Assembly (NCBI GenBank): GCA_031257015.1 | Contig: JAIRPK010000015.1 | Location: forward strand, 86,258-150,257 | Length of the DNA stretch: 64,000 nucleotides | Reading direction: 5' to 3' | DNA from: Tannerellaceae bacterium | GTDB lineage: Bacteria; Bacteroidota; Bacteroidia; Bacteroidales; Tannerellaceae | Shown: piece by piece, positions 56,751 through 64,000 of the stretch | How positions within the stretch are numbered: position 1 is the stretch's first letter | Layout: each line of letters starts with the position of its first letter | Made by a program: the position numbers and the translations under genes | The notes under the pieces: generated by a model | What the model was told of the DNA's origin: nothing | Seen by the model: the letters and a program-made list of their open reading frames with translations, nothing else | The model's database searches: none

Positions 56751-57252
56751 TAAAGAGCCAGAAACTTAAAATTCACAGCAATTTGCGTAAAAACAATCAA
56801 TCCCCACCGTTAATTTAATACACAATTAAAATCAGACAGCAACCCCCAAACCTTAGCATCCCGCCGGAATAAACCAGATTAACATCCCCATAATTACGCT
56901 CATCCGGAACCTCCGACTGCCGCCTCCCCCACCCCTTCCCCAGCAAAAAACGCATAAACAGCATTTTTTTTGTAGCACATAAACCAAAGACCAACTCTAA
57001 AAACTAAACATTTCCAGACCTGCAACAGAAAGAAAAGCCCAACATCCTTACCGTTAAAAGCAATTCCCCCGCGGAGCCTGACGAATAAAAGTCAATTTTC
57101 GGACCATCCCCCGGTAAAACCCAATCCCGACACCCCCCGTCCCCACTTCACAGCCCGGCAAACCCAATCCGCAAACAACCCCGGCTATACAAAAATAACG
57201 CCGCTAAAAACATATTTTTTACCGAATCCACTCGCCCTTTAAAAAAATCACA
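56751..57252. other. C-rich intergenic DNA, no gene seen
   Basis: No open frame with coding character was found. A stretch at 57066-57115 (CCCCCGCGGAGCCTGACGA and following) recurs in altered form at 58482-58530 (see findings). Confidence 0.45.
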
Positions 57253-57260
57253 TATATTTG
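57253..57260 (+). promoter_or_regulatory. -7 box upstream of array G
   Basis: TATATTTG followed by TTG fits TAnnTTTG and lies 30 bp before the ATG at 57290. If used, array G would lie in the transcript leading to the gene at 57776. Confidence 0.4.
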
Positions 57261-57289
57261 TTGAGTATTAAATATAAATTATTTTTCAT

Positions 57290-57772
57290 TTGAATTTAAT
57301 GGAACACCAACTAAAATCCGCGGCAACCAACAAGCCGCAACACAATGACGGCCGCCCGGCCGCTTCAACAACCCTTTTGCGAGCCGCTTTCGCATCCCCG
57401 CGCACCGGCTTTGGAACCAATAACGCCAGCTCCGGAACTTTGCGCACCGGTGCCGGAACTTTGCGCACCGGTGCCGGAACTTTGCGCACCGGTGCCGGAA
57501 CTTTGCGCACCGGTGCCGGAACTTTGCGCACCGGTGCGGAAACCTTGCGCACCGGTGCTGGAACTTTGCGCACCGGTGCTGGAACTTTGCGCACCGGTGC
57601 TGGAACTTTGCGCACCGGTGCGGAAACCTTGCGCACCGGTGCGGGAACCTTGCGCACCGGTGCGGGAACCTTGCGCACCGGTGCGGAAACCTTGCGCACC
57701 GGTGCGGAGAACAACATTAAGAAAGAGAATTTTGTAAGAACTGTTTATTTACAAACCAATTTAACATTTTAA
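57290..57772 (+). CDS. Possible repeat-encoded leader ORF over array G
   Basis: An open frame of 160 codons starts MEHQLKSAATNKPQHNDG, then reads TLRTGAG heptads through array G, and ends KENFVRTVYLQTNLTF with a stop 3 bp before the next gene. Unlike the other array ORFs, it has a promoter-like box before it and ends right at the next start, so translation is conceivable. However, the heptads follow automatically from the 21-bp period. Confidence 0.25.
   Translation: MNLMEHQLKSAATNKPQHNDGRPAASTTLLRAAFASPRTGFGTNNASSGTLRTGAGTLRTGAGTLRTGAGTLRTGAGTLRTGAETLRTGAGTLRTGAGTLRTGAGTLRTGAETLRTGAGTLRTGAGTLRTGAETLRTGAENNIKKENFVRTVYLQTNLTF
57390..57711. repeat. Array G: 13 tandem 21-bp repeats with GCACCGGTGC palindrome
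   Basis: GCACCGGT recurs at 57444, 57465, 57486, 57507, 57528, 57549, 57570, 57591, 57612, 57633, 57654, 57675 and 57696, exactly 21 bp apart. The perfect palindrome GCACCGGTGC is in every full unit, with an ACTTTGC or CCTTGC linker. A degenerate copy at 57402 is still in phase. It is GC rich, unlike array C. Confidence 0.95.
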
Positions 57773-57775
57773 CTC

Positions 57776-58435
57776 ATGCGTGGACAACATATAATTCCAC
57801 AACGCGACGAAGACGCCGTCCTCTGGGGCGAGAACTTCACCGTAAAAATAGACGCCCATCCAAACAAATATTGGATCGAGCAAGCAGATGTAACCGAGCT
57901 AGTCGGCAAGTTCAATGTCTTCAAGAACTACGTCCCCCAAGCCAAAGGCCCCGAAAGCACCCATGTGATAATTGTCGAAAAGGACCAGGCGCGTAAGGCG
58001 TTTGAGGAAAAAGCACGCTCAATCATCAACTACCAGCTGCAAAACCCCAAAATAACCGACGCCGACCGCGCCTCCCTCGGCCTCCCCATCCACGACAAGA
58101 CGCATACCCCCATCGGAATCATCGACACCTACCCCATCCTGACCGCCGAAGCCCAAGGCTCCCGCCACCTCAAGCTCGACTTTCACGACAAGGACAAAGC
58201 CAACAAAGCCAAGCCCTACGGCGCAAACGGCGCAGTCATAGCCTACGAAGTCCTCGCCTCTCCCCCCGCAAAAGCCGCCGACCTCCGCTATACCGCCCTC
58301 GCCACCCGGACGCCCCACATACTCGAATTTGACGAACCCGACCGCGGCAAGACCGTCTATATCGCCATCTGCTGGCAAAACGAAACCGGCCATCGCGGCC
58401 CGTGGAGCGACATCGTCAGTCAAATCGTCCCCTGA
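57776..58435 (+). CDS. Conserved Bacteroidota hypothetical protein with FnIII-like C-terminus
   Basis: A 219-residue protein without signal peptide. IPQRDEDAVLWGENFTVKID starts a helical N-terminal part (about 1-115) including ITDADRASLGLPIHDKTHTP. The C-terminal part (about 120-219) looks like a fibronectin-III-type fold (LEFDEPDRGKTVYIAICWQN, ETGHRGPWSDIV). I recognise this as a widespread Bacteroidota hypothetical family of unknown function. It follows array G by 65 bp. Confidence 0.8.
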   Translation: MRGQHIIPQRDEDAVLWGENFTVKIDAHPNKYWIEQADVTELVGKFNVFKNYVPQAKGPESTHVIIVEKDQARKAFEEKARSIINYQLQNPKITDADRASLGLPIHDKTHTPIGIIDTYPILTAEAQGSRHLKLDFHDKDKANKAKPYGANGAVIAYEVLASPPAKAADLRYTALATRTPHILEFDEPDRGKTVYIAICWQNETGHRGPWSDIVSQIVP

Positions 58436-58543
58436 CATTTAACAACCGGGAACCGCCCGAAATCCTCCTTCCCCACGCAAGCCCCCCGCGAGCCTGACGA
58501 AGAAAAAGACAATTACAGGCAGTCCCCCCAATAAACAACCCCC

Positions 58544-58591
58544 AAACCGGGTAGCCAAGGATTAAGCCCCTTTGAGCAACCCGGTTTTTTT
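58544..58591 (+). terminator. Rho-independent terminator
   Basis: AAACCGGGT (58544-58552) pairs with ACCCGGTTT (58579-58587), and a seven-T run (58585-58591) follows. It probably ends the transcript of the gene at 57776. From 58592 to 58858 nothing else was seen. Confidence 0.75.
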
Positions 58592-58858
58592 CGTTCCTTT
58601 GCATCAAAACAACGTAAAGCAATCGCCTCGCCCCCCATGCCGGCAACAAACAATCGCACCTCCCCGCCCTCCAGCCCCCACTGCCGGTTAAAGCCGGCAA
58701 TACTGGAACAAATCAAAACAGTGGCATCGCCGGAAACCGTAAGCAAAAGCCATGTTAACATTAATCAACAAAAAAGAAAACCATCGGATACAACCGAATA
58801 AAAAGCAAATTCAAGAAATCCGATAATAATATAAACAGTAAAAAAATCAGAAAAGAGC

Positions 58859-59479
58859 ATGTCACAGATAAAACACATAGTATTCGATTTAGGCGGAGTA
58901 ATCATCCACCTCGACCACAGCTGCGCCGTCCGCCGCTTTGAATCCATCGGCATAAGCAATGCCGCCGCCCTCCTCAATCCTTACGAGCAAAAAGGCATAT
59001 TCCTCGATTTTGAAAACGGAAAGCTCGATATGCCCTCCTTTTGCCGCGAGTTAAGTAAATACGCCGGAAGAGAATTGACAAAAGCCGAAGTTGTTAACGC
59101 CTGGAAAGGTTTTATCGTCGAAGTCCCCCAATACAAGCTTGACTACATATCCGAATTAAGGAAGACCCACCGTGTCAGCCTTTTGAGCAACACTAATCCC
59201 GCAATAATGGAATGGGCCAGGAGCACGGATTTTTCAGAAGTCGGGCTGCCCATAACATCCTTTTTCGACGCCATATACACTTCTTACGAGATAGGCATAA
59301 CCAAACCCGACAGACGAATTTTTGAATATATGTTAAAAAGAAACGTTTTTCTCTCCTCGGAAACTCTTTTTGTTGACGACGGTGAGAAAAACGTTAAAAC
59401 TGGGGAATCGCTGGGAATGTTTATCTATAAACCGGAGAACGGTGAAGATTGGCGCGATAAGATTACCAATCTTCTATAA
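58859..59479 (+). CDS. HAD-superfamily hydrolase (YihX-like)
   Basis: A 206-residue HAD-IA hydrolase. Motif I reads VFDLGGVIIH (nucleophile Asp; the usual second Asp is Gly, as in this subgroup), motif II LLSNTNP, motif III GITKPDRRIF, motif IV FVDDGEKNV. Such enzymes dephosphorylate small sugar phosphates. Its stop directly abuts the stop of the convergent SPOR gene. Confidence 0.88.
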   Translation: MSQIKHIVFDLGGVIIHLDHSCAVRRFESIGISNAAALLNPYEQKGIFLDFENGKLDMPSFCRELSKYAGRELTKAEVVNAWKGFIVEVPQYKLDYISELRKTHRVSLLSNTNPAIMEWARSTDFSEVGLPITSFFDAIYTSYEIGITKPDRRIFEYMLKRNVFLSSETLFVDDGEKNVKTGESLGMFIYKPENGEDWRDKITNLL

Positions 59480-60052
59480 TTAATAGCGTTTAAGCACCCA
59501 GGTATCCTGGAAATTGGGGTAATATCTGGATCTGATTCTGATTCTTTCCTGAAGCGCCTCGTTTTTGTTGTCGGTAGTTTTTACGATTACGCGAATCAGT
59601 CCTCTGTCGTTCCTGACGAAATCAACAACGTAACCGTCTCGCTGCATGCGTTCTTTAATGGCATTAGCATTAGTGCCGTTTCTGTAACTGCCTATGACCA
59701 CATTGTAACGTTTTAGGTTAAAAGAGACCTGAACATTGGCGTTGCTGCTGTTGTCCTCGTAAGGATAAACATTTTCCTGGATTGGATTATAGTCATCGTA
59801 ATTATCTTCATAATTGCCGCCTTCTTCCTCCGACCCCATTTCGTCTATTCCTCCATTGTCTTCTCTCGGTTTGTTCACAGGAGCTATTTCCGAAGGTTCT
59901 TCAGTTCCGAATTCGTCGGAAAAGTCATCGGTGGTTTGTTCCCTTTGCTGCGCCTGCTCATAAGCCGATTTGTATGTACTTTTTTTCGAGCCGCAAGATT
60001 GAAGGGCGACGATCATACATACTGCGATTCCTAATAGCCAAATTCTATTCAT
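59480..60052 (-). CDS. SPOR-domain lipoprotein
   Basis: A 190-residue lipoprotein (signal MNRIWLLGIAVCMIVALQSC). It has an acidic, low-complexity linker (about 40-105, rich in Glu, Asp and Asn), then a C-terminal SPOR domain (about 112-188) with YNVVIGSYRNGTNANAI and RDGYVVDFVRNDRGLIRVIV. SPOR domains bind denuded peptidoglycan at division sites. A TATCTTTG box (60081-60088 on the minus strand) lies 29 bp upstream and is its probable promoter. Confidence 0.88.
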   Translation of the reverse strand: MNRIWLLGIAVCMIVALQSCGSKKSTYKSAYEQAQQREQTTDDFSDEFGTEEPSEIAPVNKPREDNGGIDEMGSEEEGGNYEDNYDDYNPIQENVYPYEDNSSNANVQVSFNLKRYNVVIGSYRNGTNANAIKERMQRDGYVVDFVRNDRGLIRVIVKTTDNKNEALQERIRIRSRYYPNFQDTWVLKRY

Positions 60053-60080
60053 ATTTATTCAGTTCTTTAAATTTATAATG

Positions 60081-60088
60081 CAAAGATA
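60081..60088 (-). promoter_or_regulatory. -7 box of the SPOR gene
   Basis: Minus-strand TATCTTTG matches TAnnTTTG, 29 bp before the ATG at 60052. A -33 TTTG was not found. Confidence 0.45.
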
Positions 60089-60157
60089 TATTTTTATTGC
60101 TAATTTCGCATCACATAGTAAATAATCCACTTTTGCAAAACAACTTTTAAAAAGATT

Positions 60158-62247
60158 ATGAACAATAACACATTACCCGTACTTATGGCAACAGTTTTAT
60201 TTGCACTCGGATGTTCGCCGCTCGCGGATAAATCCGGCAGTTCATCCGCCCCTGTCGGCCGTCCGGAAATTAACCTCGCAAGCGGAATATTAACCCCTGA
60301 AATTCTTTATAGCCTGAGCCGCGTCAGCGATGCCAGACTGTCGCCGGACGGCACAAAAGTCCTCTACGGCGTTACCTTCGTCAGCATTGAGCAAAACAAA
60401 AGCAACCGCGAACTTGTAACCGTCAATACCGACGGAACCGACAAGCGACAAATCACTCAAACGTCCCAAAGCGAGAATAACGCCGTATGGATGAGCGACG
60501 GCAGGGAGATTGCATTTTTATCTTCGCAAAGCGGTTCGTCCCAGATCTGGCTGATGAACGCCGATGGAAGCAACCGCCGTCAAATAAGCGACTACGCCGG
60601 CGACATAGAAGGATTTATCTTTTCTCCCGATGAAAAACACATTCTTTTCTTTGCCAACATAAAATACGGAGATCGCACCGTTGACATTTTTCCCAATCTC
60701 CCCAAAGCCACAGGGCGCATCATCTCCGATTTAATGTACAAACACTGGGACGAATGGGTCGAGACCATTCCTCATCCCTTCGTTGCCCCATACGAAAATG
60801 GTAAAATGGGCACCGCCAAAGACATTATGGCCGGAGAACCATACGAAGCCCCGATGAAACCCTATACAGACCTGGCCGACCTTGCCTGGAGCAGTGACAG
60901 CAAACAAATCGCTTACGCCAGCCGCAAAAAAACCGGCATGGACTACTCCCTCTCCACTAATTCCGACATCTACATATATAATATAGAAAGCGGAAAAACG
61001 CAGAACCTCACCGAAGGCATGATGGGCTACGACACTGCCCCAACCTTCTCCCCCGATGGTAATTACATTGCATGGATCAGCCAGGAACGCGACGGCTATG
61101 AATCCGACAAAAAGCGCCTCTTTATAGCCAACCTCGGCAACGGAGAAAAAAAGACCTCACCTCCGATTTTGACTATGATATAGACGCCGTCAAATGGCTC
61201 CCCGACAGTCGCTCCCTTTACTTCATAGCTTGCAAGGAAGCCCTAGTCCACATTTTTCACATTGACTTGGATAAAAACATTCGCCAAATCACCGACGGTC
61301 AATATAATTATGTAAGCCTCGACGCCGCAGCCGGTAAAATGGTCGCAGTCCGCCAATCCCACGCATCCCCGTCCGAAGTATTCATAATTAACCCTGAAAC
61401 CGGCGATGCCAAAGAAATAAGTCTCGAAAACAAAGCCATATTTGACCAACTTACTATTGCCCGTTCCGAACCCAGATGGATAAAAACCACCGACAACAAA
61501 CAAATGCTCGCCTGGATCATCTATCCGCCGCACTTTGATCCCAATAAAAAATACCCAGCCCTCCTCTACTGCCAAGGCGGCCCGCAAAGTTCCGTCAGCC
61601 AATACTGGAGCTACCGTTGGAACATGCAAATCATGGCCGCAAACGGTTATATTGTCGTTGCCCCCAACCGTCGCGGCGTCCCCGGCTTCGGGAAGGAATG
61701 GCTCGAACAAATCAGTGGCGACTACGGCGGACAAAACATGAAGGACTATCTCTCCGCTATTGACGATGTTGCCCAGGAACCTTACGTTGATGCCTCCCGC
61801 CTCGGAGCCGTCGGTGCCAGCTATGGTGGATACTCCGTCTATTGGCTTGCCGGCAATCACCAAAAACGATTCAAAGCCTTCGTCGCCCACGCCGGCATGT
61901 TTAACTTCGAGCAGCAATACCTCGAAACCGAAGAAATGTGGTTTGAAAATTGGGATTTAGGTGGTCCATACTGGGACAAAACCAATCCTAAAGTACAAAA
62001 CTCCTATTCCGCCTCCCCGCACCGCTTCGTCGATCGCTGGGATACCCCCATTCTCGTGACTCACGGTGAAAAAGACTTCCGTGTTCCGGTTTCTCAAGCC
62101 TATGCAGCCTTCAATGCCGCCAAATTACGCGGCGTTCCTGCCGAGATGCTTGTCTTCCCCGACGAAAACCACTGGATCGCTCAACCGCAAAATGGCGTCC
62201 TCTTCCAGTACGTATTTTTCCGCTGGCTCGACAAATGGCTCAAATGA
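60158..62247 (+). CDS. S9-family peptidase (DPP/prolyl oligopeptidase type), frameshifted at a slippery site
   Basis: The first frame (60158-61183) encodes a lipoprotein signal (MNNNTLPVLMATVLFALGC) and PD40/WD40-like propeller repeats (LSPDGTKVLYG, WMSDGREIAFLSS). The second (61153-62247) gives the rest of the propeller and the hydrolase, with Ser in GASYGGYS, Asp in HGEKDFRVP and His in DENHWIAQP. The frames join exactly at A-AAA-AAG (61147-61153): a -1 slip there gives GEKK-DLTSDFDYDIDAVKW and a continuous protein of about 696 residues, normal for the family. Without the slip, a TAG stops translation at 61181-61183. Either one A is missing, or slippage restores the frame. Confidence 0.85.
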
Positions 62248-62331
62248 ATTTAACGTTGATTAAGCAGTTGTAGAGTACTGTTTAAGATATATTTTCAGCG
62301 AAAAGAAAAGCCTTTTTCAGAAGCATATATT

Positions 62332-62378
62332 AAATGCAACGGGAATTACTTTGAAAGTATTCCCGTTGCATTTTTTTT
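62332..62378 (+). terminator. Rho-independent terminator after the S9 peptidase
   Basis: AAATGCAACGGGAAT (62332-62346) pairs with ATTCCCGTTGCATTT (62359-62373), followed by eight T. Confidence 0.9.
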
Positions 62379-62481
62379 CATCCCGTTCACTGATAATAAT
62401 TACAAAAAGAGGCTATTTAGCAAGGATTTCAGGAAGAGTAAAACGATAGCAAACAGAGTTATTTTCCGGCATTGGATTTAT

Positions 62482-63479
62482 TCAATAAAGAACAGTATTT
62501 TCCTCATCGACGCAGAAACAATTTATCAATCTGTTCAATTGCAGTTCGCAACGCGCCGTTCCGTCCCATCCGAAAACATGTACGCTGAGTTTCGTCACCT
62601 TTCCGCTCATTAATTCGTTTACCGTCTTGCCGGCGTATAAAGCATATATGTATTTGTCCGTCGTATAAACTCGCATATATTGCAATGGAAGATTAGCCGT
62701 TTCCTGAATTTTGGTGATTGCAGGGAACTGTTCATTCTTGAATTTCAGTAATAATCTTTTCTGTAAATCATTTAAGGGAATAATTCCGATTGCCTTATAC
62801 AATTCATAAACCTGAACCAGAGATGTTTTATCAGGCTTAATTTCCATATCTCCATTAAAGATAATCTTCGCGTCCGCTTCTCCATTACCGAGTTCAATGA
62901 TGCAGGATAAAAATCATATTTCCTTATATCATTTTCAGATGAAGAATAGATAAATACCTGTTCTTTAACAGACATTGAAGTTCCCAGTAGAAGTCCATTG
63001 TCGATAACAAAACATTTGCTGACAGGAAACAATTCTTTCGGCATTTTTTTTTATCGGCAAAACCTTCCTCCCATTTGTCTGTCGTTTGATTATAAGAATG
63101 TAATTGCATCCAGCGAAGGTCGCCAACCCAAAGGCAGTCAACGTTCCCAAGCCTGTTCCTCTAAGAACTGAAGGATTGAATTTAACTTCGTTCGGCCTCT
63201 GCCATTTGCGCCCTAACTGGTCAATCAGGCAGATACGGTCGTCTTTATTCTGAAGATTTTGACGCCAAAGTCATCCTTTAATTCCGTAGAGCCGATAGTA
63301 GAATCATTTATCCATATCATTTTCTTTGGAAAGAATAAATCGCCGGAAAACAATAATTATTCGCCATTAACTTCATAGTTTTTCTCAAACTTTAATATCT
63401 CCTTAACTCCAGTCGCTTTGTTATCTTTTAAGCAGGAGCAGAACAGGATTAAAGCTGCTAAAAAAAAGTGTTTGTTCAT
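62482..63479 (-). pseudogene. BF3164-like lipoprotein pseudogene
   Basis: The minus strand starts MNKHFFLAALILFCSC (lipoprotein signal, ATG at 63477-63479) and stops after about 40 codons. Pieces in other frames follow: DDRICLIDQLGRKWQRPNEV (63240-63180 region), then KECFVIDNGLLLGTSMS-like, then YMRVYTTDKYIYALYAGKTVN and SVHVFGWDGTARCELQLNR (62482-62847). These are blades of the six-bladed BF3164-type beta-propeller lipoproteins. Several frameshifts split the gene, so no full product is expected. The ending in SVHVFGWDGT is characteristic. Confidence 0.7.
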
Positions 63480-63589
63480 ATTATTTATTGTATTAATTAT
63501 AATCGGATCAGTCTTTTTTAAGTTAGCAAAAGTTTTTTTTATGAACTTATGTTTGCATATAAATATCTTTTGTCCGCTCTATTATTTAT

Positions 63590-63781
63590 TCAATCTGCGG
63601 CTATATTACTACCATAGTTAGAGGAATTTTCAGTCTCTTCCAACTCCGCCAGAGTCTTAATATTAGCCAGTCCGGTATCAGACAGAAATATTCCGGTCTT
63701 GTTTTTACTGACATTCCAAGCCGCAACAGCTATTATTGTAACTATTGCAATAGCGATACAAAGAATTTAATTCTTTTCCAT
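63590..63781 (-). pseudogene. NVEALA-family peptide with an early stop codon
   Basis: The minus-strand frame of 64 codons reads MEKN, then TAA, then ILCIAIAIVTIIAVAAWNV and GIFLSDTGLANIKTLAE. The LSDTGLANIKTLAE segment matches the LSDLALANVEALAE-type motif that names the NVEALA family, and the hydrophobic stretch is its membrane/secretion segment. The TAA at codon 5 is in frame with no obvious alternative start, so it is probably inactive. NVEALA genes commonly sit next to BF3164-like lipoproteins, as here. Array H begins about 80 bp upstream of it. Confidence 0.65.
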
Positions 63782-63862
63782 TTTATTGAATTTTCGCCTC
63801 TCATTTTATCCTGCAAATAAGACAAATAATTATTTAATTAAAAGGAGTGTAACACAAGATTT

Positions 63863-63962
63863 GATTCTCCGAGCATCTCGCGTGATTCTCCGAGAGTCTC
63901 GTTTGATTCTCCGAGCATCTCGCGTGATTCTCCGAGAGTCTCGTTTGATTCTCCGAGATCGG
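63863..63962. repeat. Array H: 21-bp repeats of the A/B family
   Basis: GATTCTCCGAG recurs at 63863, 63884, 63905, 63926 and 63947 (21-bp steps). Two unit types alternate (GAGCATCTCGCGT and GAGAGTCTCGTTT endings). This is the left-part unit type of array B, in the same orientation. The last unit is cut off and the array ends near 63962. The final bases show no further copy. Confidence 0.92.
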
Positions 63963-64000
63963 CAGAGCGTAGTGGTGGGAAAGAGTGTGCGTTTGGGTGG

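Overview
The window is about 64 kb of a Bacteroidota (Bacteroidales-type) chromosome. The evidence is promoters of the TTTG-N19-21-TAnnTTTG type, a type IX secretion plug protein, an NVEALA peptide beside a BF3164-like lipoprotein, a Na+-NQR operon, a serC-serA-DUF1015 cluster, a LytTR two-component pair and an aryl-polyene/flexirubin-type pigment locus. The genus cannot be fixed from the sequence alone. No tRNA or rRNA, IS element, phage or CRISPR array was recognised.

Layout. 1-3.6 kb: 3' part of a GH78 alpha-L-rhamnosidase and a secreted M28 peptidase. 5.1-9.7 kb (minus): L-rhamnose operon rhaB-rhaA-rhaT-rhaD, bracketed by two arrays of one tandem-repeat family. 10.5-11.7 kb: decayed lipoprotein genes and a relic array. 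11.8-14.8 kb (plus): tetR, ketoacyl-ACP synthase III, fabG, pseudouridine synthase. 14.9-16.7 kb (minus): LytT/LytS-like pair. 16.9-22.8 kb (minus): nqrABCDEF. 23.4-29.9 kb: repeat array, T9SS plug protein, outer-membrane barrel, DUF1080-PHP lipoprotein facing a TIM-barrel sugar isomerase, amino-acid permease. 30-41 kb (plus): repeat array, nif3, zinc-ribbon protein, menB, a fused menC-menE, another array, serC, serA, DUF1015. 41.1-55.6 kb (minus): an apparent 17-gene pigment operon starting with an aromatic amino acid ammonia-lyase. 55.8-64 kb: lipoprotein, repeat array with a conserved hypothetical gene, HAD hydrolase, SPOR lipoprotein, frameshifted S9 peptidase, decayed BF3164/NVEALA pair and a last array.

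How the genes work together. GH78 would release L-rhamnose, RhaT imports it, and RhaA, RhaB and RhaD convert it to DHAP and L-lactaldehyde. NQR couples NADH oxidation to Na+ export using menaquinone, whose MenB and MenC/MenE steps are encoded here. The pigment operon would deaminate tyrosine or another aromatic amino acid to an aryl-acrylate starter and extend it with ketosynthases, a ketoreductase and dehydratases on two ACPs. LolA-like, lipoprotein and glycosyltransferase genes would serve envelope placement. CoA/ACP ligase, acyltransferase and MMPL exporter genes, usual in such loci, are not seen.

The most unusual property is at least eight clean tandem arrays plus one relic. Their sequences differ, but nearly all keep an exact 21-bp period (two DNA helical turns) or a 42-bp composite of it, and most units contain a palindrome or near-palindrome. 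One array, inside the pigment operon, has a 22-bp period and lies at the junction of two ketosynthase genes, where copy-number change would move the reading frame. These arrays are the best candidate for an undescribed system.
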